Assembly (NCBI RefSeq): GCF_051535235.1
Contig: NZ_JBPPLZ010000007.1
Span: 124,001 to 188,000 of the forward strand
Reading direction: 5' to 3'
Source of the DNA: Nitrobacter sp051535235
GTDB lineage: Bacteria > Pseudomonadota > Alphaproteobacteria > Rhizobiales > Xanthobacteraceae
Length of the DNA stretch: 64,000 nucleotides
Shown here: piece by piece, positions 51,823 to 59,761 of the stretch
Layout of the letters: every line of letters begins with the position of its first letter
Numbering within the stretch: position 1 is the stretch's first letter
Position numbers and translations under genes: made by a program
Notes under the pieces: generated by a model
The model's database searches: none
What the model saw: only the letters and a program-made list of their open reading frames with translations
What the model was told of the DNA's origin: nothing

Positions 51823-52854
51823 TCACCCGCATTGCATCACCTCGTTGTCGATCTCGCCGCGCGCGACGTAGCCGAGCGTCAGTTCCGCCAGCGCCGGCGC
51901 TAGCAGAAAGCCGTGGCGGAAAAGCCCGTTGACGGCGATGCGTTCCTTGCCGATTGCAAGGCGCGGCAGGTTGTCGGGAAACGCAGGGCGAAGACCTGAA
52001 CCGATCTCCACGATCCGCGCCTCGCCGAAAGCCGGATGCACGGCGTAGGCCGCGCTGAGCAGTTCCAGCGCGGAACGCACGCTGACGCCGTCGTCCTCGC
52101 GCTCGATCGAGGTGGCACCGATCATGAAGCGGTTGCCCTCGCGCGGAATGATGTAGAGCGGCCAGCGCGGATGCAGCAGGCGCACCGGGCGGGACAGCGC
52201 GATCTCGCTCGTTTCGACGATCACCATCTCGCCCTTGACGCCGCGCAGATCGGGAAACGCGTCGCGCGCGGCGAGGCCGCGGCAATCGATTGCAAGACCT
52301 TCGCTTAAAAGGCCTTCGACGTCGGCGGGCTCGGGCGCACTGCCGAACGCGATAACCCCGCCGGCGGCGCGGATGCGCGCATGCAACTCGGGCAACACGC
52401 GGCGCGGCTCGACGTGGCCTTCGTCCGGGAAGAACAACGCCTCATGAAACCGTCCGTCGAGCGAGGGCTCGAGGCTGCTCACGTCATTGGCCTGAATGCG
52501 CCGGTGCCCTGACGTCATGCGTGCAAAACGCTCGAAGTCGGAGCGATCGCGCGGGTGCGCCACCACCAGGGATCCGTTGAAGGGGGTATTCGGAACATGC
52601 TCGCGCCACAGCGCCAGCGAGCGAAGGCCGAGACGCGTAATGAGAGGTTCGGAAACCTCCGCCTCGCACCACGGCGCCAGCATGCCGCCCGCCCAATGGC
52701 TGGTGGCCTGCGTCATCGCGTCGGTGTCGCGTTCGTGAAGCGTGACGGCGTGACCCGCCTTGGCGAAAAGCAGCGCCTGCCATGCGCCCGCAATGCCTGC
52801 GCCGATCACCGCGATGGGGGAATCCCCACGTATCTCACGTGTATTCTGAAACAT
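51823..52854 (-). CDS. thiO: Glycine oxidase for thiazole synthesis
   Basis: A 343-residue FAD-dependent DAO-family oxidase. The N-terminus has the Rossmann dinucleotide motif VIGAGIAGAWQALLFAKAGH; the remainder has LYIIPREGNRFMIGATSIE and the final GSGLRPAFPDNLPRLAIGK (family C-terminal motif). It oxidises glycine to dehydroglycine, replacing ThiH. First gene of the operon directly downstream of the TPP riboswitch. Confidence 0.92.
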   Translation of the reverse strand: MFQNTREIRGDSPIAVIGAGIAGAWQALLFAKAGHAVTLHERDTDAMTQATSHWAGGMLAPWCEAEVSEPLITRLGLRSLALWREHVPNTPFNGSLVVAHPRDRSDFERFARMTSGHRRIQANDVSSLEPSLDGRFHEALFFPDEGHVEPRRVLPELHARIRAAGGVIAFGSAPEPADVEGLLSEGLAIDCRGLAARDAFPDLRGVKGEMVIVETSEIALSRPVRLLHPRWPLYIIPREGNRFMIGATSIEREDDGVSVRSALELLSAAYAVHPAFGEARIVEIGSGLRPAFPDNLPRLAIGKERIAVNGLFRHGFLLAPALAELTLGYVARGEIDNEVMQCG

Positions 52855-52860
52855 CCCTGT

Positions 52861-52965
52861 CCCTTCGCCGGCATGACCCGGATCAGGTTCAAAGGGTCAC
52901 CGCGCTGTCGCGAGAATTGCGAACGGGCGATATCTCAGCTCCCTGACGGAGCTCCCCTCGGAACA
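52861..52965 (-). promoter_or_regulatory. TPP riboswitch (THI element) upstream of thiO
   Basis: On the minus strand the leader holds GGGAGCTGAGA-type P2/P3 sequence, then ACCCTTTGAACCTGATCCGG and GTCATGCCGGCGAAGGGA immediately before the ATG. These are the most conserved parts of the TPP aptamer (CUGAGA and ACCUGAU...GCG-AGGGA). The start codon of thiO follows within a few bases, which suits control of translation initiation; TPP binding should hide the ribosome-binding site. Confidence 0.96.
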
Positions 52966-53133
52966 TCTCTAATTTAGGCCGATGAATCGGCGTGTCAACG
53001 CGGGAACACAGCCTTTCGCGTGGTTCCGGCATTTTACCCGAAATTATGCTTTGCCGCGAATAGCGAAAGCCGCGGCGGTGCATGTGCGGACCGCCACCTC
53101 GCTCCGCAGATCAGGCTCGCTGGATCGAGACGC

Positions 53134-53616
53134 TTAGTGGGGGACGATCGACAGAGGCGCGCTGGGAAATTCCGCGGCGGCGCTCATGGTCTCCTGGTGA
53201 GCACGCAGCCGCTGCCGCTTCGCCACGTAGTAGTAACCGCCGGCATAATAGGCCACGGCCCGGTCGTGGTTACCGTGAGCGGCGCGATAGGCGCCGGCAA
53301 GATACTTCACGGCGTAGGTGAGATTGGTTTCGGGGTCGAGCAGTCCCTCGGCGGTGCCGGTGTAGCCCATGCCGCGCGCGGTCGCGAGCTTGATCTGCAT
53401 CATGCCGTAATTGCCCCGGTGAACGGCGCGCGGATTGTAGCGGCTCTCCCGCACGATGACGCGGTGGACCAGTTCGACGGGAACGCCGTTGGCTTGCGCA
53501 TGCGCCGCCACCATCGGCTCGTATTGCGCGCGCTGCGCGGATGCCGGCTGCGGCAATGCCAGCACAACCACAATAAGAAACGGAGCAAATTTACGAAAAA
53601 TCACGGTCGCCCTCAC
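53134..53616 (-). CDS. Secreted SLT-domain lytic transglycosylase
   Basis: A 160-residue protein with a signal peptide (KFAPFLIVVVLALPQPASA). The SLT domain has the catalytic Glu in VIVRESRYNPRAVHRGNYGMMQIKLATARGM, where ESRYNP and NYGMMQI are the family motifs, and the C-terminal NLTYAVKYLAGAYRAAHGNHDRAVAYYAGG. It is small for the family and lacks an anchor domain. It would cut peptidoglycan locally in the periplasm, as VirB1/Slt-like small enzymes do. Confidence 0.9.
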   Translation of the reverse strand: MRATVIFRKFAPFLIVVVLALPQPASAQRAQYEPMVAAHAQANGVPVELVHRVIVRESRYNPRAVHRGNYGMMQIKLATARGMGYTGTAEGLLDPETNLTYAVKYLAGAYRAAHGNHDRAVAYYAGGYYYVAKRQRLRAHQETMSAAAEFPSAPLSIVPH

Positions 53617-53860
53617 AATCTGCCTTAATTTCTATCGCCCCAATCGCGACTTTCCTGTGGCAAATCGAAGGTTCCGACGCAAGGTTTTAAGACATACCGC
53701 GAGACTGACAGGAACCCATCCCCATCCGTCTTTCATCAATTTCGCATCAACAAAGCGAAACGTCGCAAATTTGTCGCGAGCCTGAGTCTAGGATCGCTGC
53801 GGATTTCGTGACGCGCCGCGCGGGCGAAATCCGCGAACGCAAAGCAGATGGGAGAGCGTC

Positions 53861-54061
53861 ATGGTCGCTGCCGTATCTGATTATTTGCCTCATCAAAATC
53901 CTTGTGCGCAATGCGGCCGCCCGATCGCCGCGCCGGTTTGGTTCGAAAACGGACCGCGCCGGACCGCGTATCTCTGGCAGTGCGCTCGCTGCGGCTACCA
54001 GTTCGAAGCGATCGCGTTCTTCGCCGAGACCAACAGCGAGCCGAGCGCGATCGCGGCCTGA
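53861..54061 (+). CDS. Small zinc-ribbon protein
   Basis: A 66-residue protein; GGGAGAGCGTC precedes the ATG. It has two CxxC pairs (CAQCG and CARCGY) 24 residues apart, with NGPRRTAYLWQ between, an arrangement typical of zinc ribbons such as those in small conserved alphaproteobacterial proteins. The C-terminus is acidic and Ala-rich. No named family; probably binds zinc and either nucleic acid or protein. Confidence 0.75.
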   Translation: MVAAVSDYLPHQNPCAQCGRPIAAPVWFENGPRRTAYLWQCARCGYQFEAIAFFAETNSEPSAIAA

Positions 54062-54365
54062 GGGCAGGCAGCTCGCGTTGAGGCATACCGTCGCATGACG
54101 CGTCCGCTCATGTCCGGAAGCGACGCTGATGCGTGCGCGCCGTTCATCCGATCTTCGTCAGCGCGCCGCTTTTTTAAACGATGCCGCGCGTGCGAATTCT
54201 CAATCAGTTCGCCACGCCTCCGCGTCGGTGTTCTCGCGCGTCCGTCGCTTGCTGAAGATCCTTCGCCCTTTCGTGGGAACCCTGGCGGTCGTGTTGTTCC
54301 GGGGAACGACTGCCTCGGTTGTGGGTTCTGGCTACTGATTTTCCAAAATCGAAGGAGGTACAGTG
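54062..54365. other. Intergenic region, no supported gene
   Basis: About 304 bases between the zinc-ribbon gene and the PRC-barrel gene. Open frames are Arg-rich and lack ribosome-binding sites. No hairpin with a T run was found. Confidence 0.4.
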
Positions 54366-54878
54366 ATGATTGCCAAGCATATTACCGTCGCATTGATCGG
54401 GTCCGCGCTGCTGGCGACAACGGCGGTCGCCCAGACGCCAGGCGGCACGACGAACACCATGAGCGCTCCGGCGGCTACCTCGTCAGAATCCGGCTATCAT
54501 GGCGACTGGCGTTCGTCGAAAATGATCGGCCTCAACGTCTATAATGACTCCAACGAGAAGCTCGGCTCGATCAGCGATATGCTGATGGACAAGAGCGGAA
54601 AGATCAACGCCGCGGTGATTGGCGTCGGCGGGTTCCTCGGCGTCGGCGAGCACCTGGTCGCGGTGTCCTTCGACAAGCTGAAGTTCGTCGATACCCCGGT
54701 GCCCTCGACATCGGCCTCGTCGACGACAGCGCCAGCCGGCGGCACCACCACAGGCTCGACGACAGGCTCCACCACGTCAGCATCAGCGAAGACCAATCCG
54801 TGGTATCCGGATCATGCCGTCTTCAGCGCCACCAAGGATCAGTTGAAGTCGATGACGGAGTTCAAATACGCCGAGTAG
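54366..54878 (+). CDS. Secreted PRC-barrel domain protein
   Basis: A 170-residue protein; AGGAGG lies seven bases before ATG 54366 (GTG 54363 possible). Signal peptide KHITVALIGSALLATTAVA. The PRC-barrel domain (about 50-110) reads WRSSKMIGLNVYNDSNEKLGSISDMLMDKSGKINAAVIGVGGFLG, a typical small beta-barrel found in photosynthetic reaction-centre H subunits and in stress proteins. A Ser/Thr/Gly-rich linker and PDHAVFSATKDQLKSM follow. Abundant secreted PRC proteins in this group have unknown roles. Confidence 0.85.
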   Translation: MIAKHITVALIGSALLATTAVAQTPGGTTNTMSAPAATSSESGYHGDWRSSKMIGLNVYNDSNEKLGSISDMLMDKSGKINAAVIGVGGFLGVGEHLVAVSFDKLKFVDTPVPSTSASSTTAPAGGTTTGSTTGSTTSASAKTNPWYPDHAVFSATKDQLKSMTEFKYAE

Positions 54879-54905
54879 TCGGCCCGGATCGAATTGGCAC
54901 AGCAT

Positions 54906-54932
54906 CGCGCCCGGTTTTGGCCGGGCGCGTTT
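54906..54932 (+). terminator. Probable terminator after the PRC-barrel gene
   Basis: CGCGCCCGG (54906-54914) pairs with CCGGGCGCG (54921-54929) over a 6-base loop, followed by only TTT. It lies 28 bases after the stop. The short T run makes it moderate. Confidence 0.55.
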
Positions 54933-54954
54933 GTGCGACGTAACGCTTGTCTCG

Positions 54955-56511
54955 TTATAGCGCCGGCAACGTTCTGACCTCGATATTCACGACGCCCGCC
55001 GCTTCCGCAATGACGCGTAGCGTTTTTGAATCGAACGCGATGTCGGCGAGTTTGAGGCTTGTGATCTCGGCTCTGACGCGGACCCCGTCCTCGCTTTTCT
55101 CCATATTCGCGATGACGGCGGCGATGTTTTCTCTCGCGCTCGATGCGAACGGCTTGAGGTCGACCGTCGCCTTGTCGGCCAGAGCCTGTTGCAGATAGGG
55201 CATCGCGGCGTGCGCGGCTGCGCCGAGCAGGCCAAACGCTGCCTCGGATTCGACCGCGAGCCGGATATCGGTCAGCCGCAGGGTTTGTTGAGCCTGATCG
55301 AGCACGGGTTTGCCCCAGATATGAATCGTGGCCTCGCCGCCGAAGCCGAACCAGCTTTTCTTTTCCTTCGCATCGACCAGCAGCGAAATCAGAAGTCGGT
55401 CGCCGGCCGCCGCGACGCTGGCCTGTTTGACGGTGACGCCGACCGGGCCGCTGCCATCCTCGGGGAACGTCTTGCCGGCGAACCGGGCCTCGATCACCTT
55501 GTTGATGTCGGTGAAGGGTAGGTCGATCGGAACGCCGATGCTCAGTCTGCCTGGCATGGCCGGCACGATGGCGAGCGTTGCGGGGAACGGACAGTCCGGT
55601 TTGGTCCTCGTGCCGGTGATCCGCGTTTCGGCCTGGATGCCGAGCGTCAGCGTAACGTTGCTTGCATCGATGCGCGGCTGAACCGCGACGGCGCGCACCG
55701 GCTTCAGTTCGAGATACAGGTCCTGCAATCCGGCCGCCCCCTGCAGCGGAATCGAGCGGCACATCTGTGCCCATTGCACGCGCGCGCCGCGCTCCAGAAC
55801 CGGATCGTTGCGGATGCGCTGTTGCAGAGCCGCGAGCTGTTCGTTGACAGCTTTGTCGATGACCGGCTTGACCTGCGAGGGTACGTTGACACGGGCGCTG
55901 GCGACCGAAAGGTTGGTGTCGCCGAGATGGACTTGCGCGCTCATCTCGGGGTCGATGCGCCAATTCGCGGTCAGCACCGGCCGCGCGGTCATCACGACAT
56001 TGCCTTTGATCTCGGCATTGGCGTTCAGGTTCTTGATGTTCACGCGCCCGATCTGCTTGGCGACGTTGCCGCCCAGCAGGTTTCCAAGCGCATTGCCGAT
56101 CGCGCCCTGAGCCTCAGCTGACAGCGTCCCCGTGACCTTGAGGGTGCCGGTCAGCGGCGTCGACAGCGACAGCACGTTGTTGGCGCCTGCGGCGCTGATC
56201 GCACCGCGCGACGCTGTCCACCCGATGTCCGCGTTCTGAAGAATCTGCGCGACCGGGTTGTTTGCCTTGCCTGCGAAGTTGCGCGGCGCGCCTCGGTCGG
56301 CGGCGTCGCGAATGACGGCGAGCGGAATCGTGATCGGGGCGATGATGCTCGACGCGCGATTGACAGGAGCCAGCGGCGGCAATGCCGCGAGCACGGGCTT
56401 TTTGATTGCGGCCGGCGACAACCAGTCCATGGCCTTGAGGCTGACGAAGAAGGACACCGCAAGGATTCCGGTGCCAAGCAGGATGGTCTTGAGGTTGAAC
56501 CCAGGCCGCAT
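54955..56511 (-). CDS. DUF4403 family protein, membrane-anchored
   Basis: A 518-residue protein with one N-terminal helix (LKTILLGTGILAVSFFVSLKAM) and an extended beta-rich body. It shares the DUF4403 pattern: PPLAPVNRASSIIAPITIPLAVI at the start, LSLSTPLTGTLKVTGTL, IDPEMSAQVHLGDTNLSVASARVNV and GRLSIGVPIDLPFTDINKVIEARFAGK. Tubular lipid-binding or envelope-lipid roles have been proposed for this class of long beta proteins, but its own function is unestablished. It is a stand-alone gene facing the PRC-barrel gene. Confidence 0.8.
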   Translation of the reverse strand: MRPGFNLKTILLGTGILAVSFFVSLKAMDWLSPAAIKKPVLAALPPLAPVNRASSIIAPITIPLAVIRDAADRGAPRNFAGKANNPVAQILQNADIGWTASRGAISAAGANNVLSLSTPLTGTLKVTGTLSAEAQGAIGNALGNLLGGNVAKQIGRVNIKNLNANAEIKGNVVMTARPVLTANWRIDPEMSAQVHLGDTNLSVASARVNVPSQVKPVIDKAVNEQLAALQQRIRNDPVLERGARVQWAQMCRSIPLQGAAGLQDLYLELKPVRAVAVQPRIDASNVTLTLGIQAETRITGTRTKPDCPFPATLAIVPAMPGRLSIGVPIDLPFTDINKVIEARFAGKTFPEDGSGPVGVTVKQASVAAAGDRLLISLLVDAKEKKSWFGFGGEATIHIWGKPVLDQAQQTLRLTDIRLAVESEAAFGLLGAAAHAAMPYLQQALADKATVDLKPFASSARENIAAVIANMEKSEDGVRVRAEITSLKLADIAFDSKTLRVIAEAAGVVNIEVRTLPAL

Positions 56512-56676
56512 TGGCTCCCCGACGAAAATTGCCCCACGGCGAGTCTACAGGCGGCGGGCGATGGAGGCCAGCGCGCGGCAGCGGCCGTGATGCGAATGCA
56601 AGACGTCGCAGCCCCGCGAAGGCTGCGAATATCGGAGGGACCAATATCGCGGGGATTGTGGTGCGGCTGGTCGCTA

Positions 56677-56760
56677 GGGCGAAGCATGTCCTGCGGGCTT
56701 GACCCGAGGATGATACCGGTTTGCGTCGAGAAACGCGTCAAAACAAAATCATGGAGCCTC
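56677..56760 (+). repeat. Dispersed extragenic repeat, family A
   Basis: Contains GGGCGAAGCATGTCCTGCGG then CTTGACCCGAGGATGATACC and GGTTTGCGTCGAGAAACGCG followed by TCAAAACAAAATCATGGAGC. Lies between the DUF4403 gene and the small membrane peptide gene. Confidence 0.75.
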
Positions 56761-56795
56761 GCGGCCTCGCTTTTCAGTCTGTCAGAAGCGAGGCG

Positions 56796-56879
56796 CTAGA
56801 AAATGCCCAGCACGATCGCGCCGACAAAGGCGAGCGCGAGATAGGCGGTCACGATGCTCATGCGGCCGGCGAAAGTCAT
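56796..56879 (-). CDS. 27-residue small membrane protein
   Basis: The peptide reads MTFAGRMSIVTAYLALAFVG then AIVLGIF: a short basic N-terminus and one transmembrane helix of about 20 residues. GGGGAG is placed 7 bases before the ATG, strong for such a short frame. I recall similar very short proteins in this bacterial group, but cannot verify. The frame upstream (to 57002) is discarded because it contains the tandem repeat. Role unknown. Confidence 0.6.
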   Translation of the reverse strand: MTFAGRMSIVTAYLALAFVGAIVLGIF

Positions 56880-56904
56880 GTGACGACTCCCCTTGGTCCC
56901 TCGT

Positions 56905-56946
56905 AACGCGGCAGGCTCGCAACCCAACGCGGCAGGCTCGCAACCC
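56905..56946. repeat. Two tandem 21-base repeats
   Basis: AACGCGGCAGGCTCGCAACCC occurs twice in immediate succession (56905-56925 and 56926-56946), 25 bases upstream of the 27-residue protein's start. Confidence 0.9.
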
Positions 56947-57044
56947 GTTCCCGGCGTTCCATTGTGCACCGCGGCAACATCGTTAAAAATGACTGAACAC
57001 AACGCGTTGAAGAAGCCTTAAATAAATTCGTCGAACTTGCGCGG

Positions 57045-58265
57045 ATGACGCGCAGAGTTGCCTTGTATCTCGTCGGCTCCGTCGTCCTTGTGTCGCTGGC
57101 AGGCTGCGGACGCGGTTTTTTTCAGACCGCGGAACGCGAGCCGTGGCGGGCCGAGGCTGAAGCCGCTTGTCTGAAATCCGGCGAGGTCAGGGAAAACGCC
57201 GATCTTGTTCGCATCCGCCCGATCAACGGTCCCGGCATCTGCGGCGCCGAATTTCCTTTGAAGGTCTCGGCGCTCGGTGAAAGCCCGACTTATGGCTTCG
57301 CCGATGAGGATCTTCGGCCTCCCGCCTCGATCGGTCGCAATCAGCCGCGCTGGCCGATCGCGCAGCCGTCGTCTCCGCCACCGTCTTATCCTGAGACCGC
57401 CGCTCGTCAGCCCGCCTATGGCGGCGCCTCGAGCGGCCCGGTCTCGCTGACTGCGCCCGGCGTGCGTCCTGTCGAAGACGGGATCGAACTGCCGCCGGAA
57501 GGAACGCCGGATACAGATCGCGCATCGTCCTATCCATCCGACGGTTACGCGCAACCCTATCCGGGCTCGCAATCCCAACCACAATCCCGGCTCTATGGCG
57601 GCGAGCGATCGTCCGCATACCCCGCAACGCCTGGATTGGGGTCGTCACAACAGGCTTTGCCGCTGCCGCGCCTTGGACCTGCGCGCGGGACGATCACCAG
57701 CGCGGTCGGGCCTGTCGTTGTGAAGCCGGCCGCGACGCTTGCCTGTCCGATTGTTTCAGTGCTCGATCGCTGGCTTGCGGATGCGGTCCAGCCGGCGGCG
57801 ATGCGCTGGTTCGGCGCGCGCGTCGTCGAAATCAAGCAGATCTCCGCCTATTCCTGTCGCGGCATGAACGGCAATCCACACGCGCATATCTCCGAGCACG
57901 CCTTCGGCAATGCGCTGGATATCGCGGGATTCACGCTGGCGGACGGGCGATACGTGTCCGTGCAGCATGGCTGGAAGGGTCTGCCGGAGGAGCAGGGTTT
58001 TCTGCGCGATGTGGAAGGCGCGGCCTGTCAGCGTTTCACCACGGTGCTGGCGCCGGGCGCGAACGTCTATCACTACAATCACATCCACGTCGATCTGATG
58101 CGCCGCGCGAGCGGGCGCACGATCTGCAAGCCGCCGGCGGTCTCCGGCGAGGACATCGCGGCGCGCGCCGGGCGGGGCTCGTATGCCAGCCGCGAGCCTG
58201 CGGCGACGGGATCGCTGGGCAGCAGAACGAGCCGTTCGCACCGCCACGATGACGACGACGAGTAG
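57045..58265 (+). CDS. Extensin-family lipoprotein
   Basis: A 406-residue protein with a lipobox near the N-terminus (VSLAGC, cleavage before Cys21), so it should be anchored in the outer or inner membrane. A Pro/Ser/Tyr/Gln-rich linker spans residues about 95-220. The C-terminal extensin-like domain follows: ACPIVSVLDRWLADAVQPAA, SCRGMNGNPHAHISEHAFGNALDIAGF and NVYHYNHIHVDLMRR, where the H-x6-D and HxH residues are probable zinc ligands of a D,D-peptidase-like fold (peptidase M15-like). It ends with a His/Asp tail (HRHDDDDE). Family function unestablished. Confidence 0.88.
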   Translation: MTRRVALYLVGSVVLVSLAGCGRGFFQTAEREPWRAEAEAACLKSGEVRENADLVRIRPINGPGICGAEFPLKVSALGESPTYGFADEDLRPPASIGRNQPRWPIAQPSSPPPSYPETAARQPAYGGASSGPVSLTAPGVRPVEDGIELPPEGTPDTDRASSYPSDGYAQPYPGSQSQPQSRLYGGERSSAYPATPGLGSSQQALPLPRLGPARGTITSAVGPVVVKPAATLACPIVSVLDRWLADAVQPAAMRWFGARVVEIKQISAYSCRGMNGNPHAHISEHAFGNALDIAGFTLADGRYVSVQHGWKGLPEEQGFLRDVEGAACQRFTTVLAPGANVYHYNHIHVDLMRRASGRTICKPPAVSGEDIAARAGRGSYASREPAATGSLGSRTSRSHRHDDDDE

Positions 58266-58323
58266 CGCCACGCAGAGCGCGGCGTCGATATTCACAAGCT
58301 GTCTGCTGAATTCCTGAAATGGC

Positions 58324-58355
58324 GAGGGGTCCGGCGTGGGTGCGCCGAACCCCTC
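58324..58355. terminator. Possible bidirectional terminator between the extensin-family gene and rnpB
   Basis: GAGGGGTCCGGCG (58324-58336) and CGCCGAACCCCTC (58343-58355) form a 13-base stem with one mismatch and a 6-base loop. T runs on either side are weak (ATTTACAATCTT on the plus side). It lies between convergent genes. Confidence 0.45.
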
Positions 58356-58406
58356 ATTTACAATCTTCACAGTCGCATGCGTTTTGTTAGCGCGAGCTTC
58401 CGCGAA

Positions 58407-58858
58407 CATATCAGCCGGCCTGTAAGCCGGGTTCTGTAGGGCATCGCGCGCTTGCGCACACGATACGCGACGGCCATTCCTCTGGGACAACGTTTGCACG
58501 TCGCCTCGTGCAACCTACCCGGACAGCGGGCCCGACACGGCCCTGCGATGTTATCGCCGAAGCGAACCTCTCGCGATGCTGTCCCTATTCGGTTTTGCTC
58601 CCGGTGGGGTTTACCATGCCGTCTCCGTCGCCGGCGACGCGGTGCGCTCTTACCGCACCTTTTCACCCTTACCGCTCTTTCCCTTATCCTTCCCCGCAAG
58701 CGAGGAAGGGCAGGGTAGGAACGGCGGTTCGTTCTCTGTGGCACTTTCCCTGGGGTCGCCCCCGCCGGATGTTATCCGGCACCGCATGTCGATGGAGCCC
58801 GGACTTTCCTCTCCCGAAAGCCTTTCGGCGTTAGCAGGAGCGGCCGTCCGGCCGACTG
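58407..58858 (-). ncRNA. rnpB: RNase P RNA (class A)
   Basis: The catalytic RNA that cuts tRNA 5' leaders. On the minus strand, the 5' part is GACGGCCGCTCCTGCTAACG, then GAGGAAAGTCCGGGCTCC (58797-58814), the conserved CR-I region; the 3' end carries ACAGAACCCGGCTTACAGGC (58417-58436), the conserved CR-V region that pairs with it. The GGTAAACCCCACCGGGAGCA-like region is also visible near 58600. The total length of about 450 nt is slightly above the usual 380-420; an extra hairpin around 58686-58710 probably accounts for this. Ends are approximate. Confidence 0.95.
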
Positions 58859-58985
58859 ACGCGATACGCATGACGGTTGGGCGCGACGGCGTCAAGCCAC
58901 GTCCTCACGCCCTGGCGGTCCGGCGGAACTCTCGCCGCCCGTGGTCATTGAGTCCCTGCGGCAATGACCGCAAAGGGAGGTTGTC

Positions 58986-59141
58986 ATGACCGATTTGCGC
59001 CTTTGGCGCCCGACCCACGGCGTCCCAATCGAGGATATGCGGGGAATCGTGCCTGAGGAGACCAACTATGCCATCGGCTGGAGCCTCAGCGCGCTCCTGA
59101 CGCTGGCGGTGGTGGGCGTCGTCTGGACGTTCGGTTTCTAA
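58986..59141 (+). CDS. 51-residue membrane protein
   Basis: The frame ATG ... TAA encodes 51 residues: a soluble segment (MTDLRLWRPTHGVPIEDMRG) followed by one transmembrane helix (GWSLSALLTLAVVGVVWTFGF). GGGAGG is five bases before the ATG, an excellent site. A single-helix protein of this build beside rnpB could be a small membrane regulator; I do not recognise it. It lies upstream of the plus-strand gene at 59258, with 116 bases between, and may share its transcript. Confidence 0.7.
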   Translation: MTDLRLWRPTHGVPIEDMRGIVPEETNYAIGWSLSALLTLAVVGVVWTFGF

Positions 59142-59257
59142 GTTGAAAGCCGATCGCCTGTCGGTTTGATCCATATCCGCAGCCGGTGCTGCTTGCGCGA
59201 CATCCCGCCGCGTTGTCGCGGTGCGACCGATCCACATCTTCCGCCACGGAGCAAACG

Positions 59258-59569
59258 ATGAGCAATCACCACCGAGCGGAACTGGATCGGCATTTTGCAT
59301 GGTTTGAAGCCAGGGTGCCGCCGTCGCTGGCGAAATTCCTGGGCTGGGTGCGCAAGCCGTCCTCGCGGTTCGCCCGCGCCCCGCTGGCGATGCTGCTGAT
59401 CGTCGGCGGCATTTTCAGTTTTCTGCCGGTGCTGGGATTGTGGATGTTACCCTTGGGGCTTCTGCTGATCGCGCAGGATGTGCCGTTCCTGCAAGGACCA
59501 ATGGCACGGATGCTCGGATGGATCGAACGCAAATGGATGGAGCGAAAAGCGGCGAAACGCTCATCGTGA
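59258..59569 (+). CDS. Small membrane-associated protein
   Basis: A 103-residue protein with CGGAG upstream of ATG 59258. Helix RAPLAMLLIVGGIFSFLPVLGLWMLPLGLLLIAQDV is strongly hydrophobic (two short helices with a turn), between a charged N-terminal half (HHRAELDRHFAWFEARVPPSLAKF) and a basic tail (IERKWMERKAAKR). No named family is recognised, although its length and layout are common among conserved alphaproteobacterial proteins. It may share a transcript with the 51-residue protein upstream. Confidence 0.65.
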   Translation: MSNHHRAELDRHFAWFEARVPPSLAKFLGWVRKPSSRFARAPLAMLLIVGGIFSFLPVLGLWMLPLGLLLIAQDVPFLQGPMARMLGWIERKWMERKAAKRSS

Positions 59570-59612
59570 AGTTTGTTCTCGCGACGACTCGTTTGTGATC
59601 TTTTTTGCGACA

Positions 59613-59648
59613 ATGTGACTCACATATCCGCTGGAGTGTGACTCAAAT
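59613..59648. promoter_or_regulatory. Direct repeats of a TGTGACTCA site upstream of the second ParA gene
   Basis: TGTGACTCACAT (59614-59625) and TGTGACTCAAAT (59637-59648) are 23 bases apart, about two helical turns. The first, with its preceding A, is itself a perfect palindrome (ATGTGA-C-TCACAT). Probable operator pair for an unknown regulator. Confidence 0.5.
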
Positions 59649-59708
59649 GTCATTTTTGCATGAAAAATCGACGCAAAGAGGCGATTGACAGCAAGATTTG
59701 TCTTTAAC

Positions 59709-59726
59709 GAATCAGCATGCTGATTC
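59709..59726. promoter_or_regulatory. Perfect 18-base palindrome upstream of the second ParA gene
   Basis: GAATCAGCATGCTGATTC reads the same on both strands without interruption. It ends 35 bases before the ParA start codon, where an operator or binding site of a self-regulating partition-type protein would lie. Confidence 0.7.
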
Positions 59727-59761
59727 ATTTTGGCATCCCGGGGCAATCTGGAGGCCAAGGT

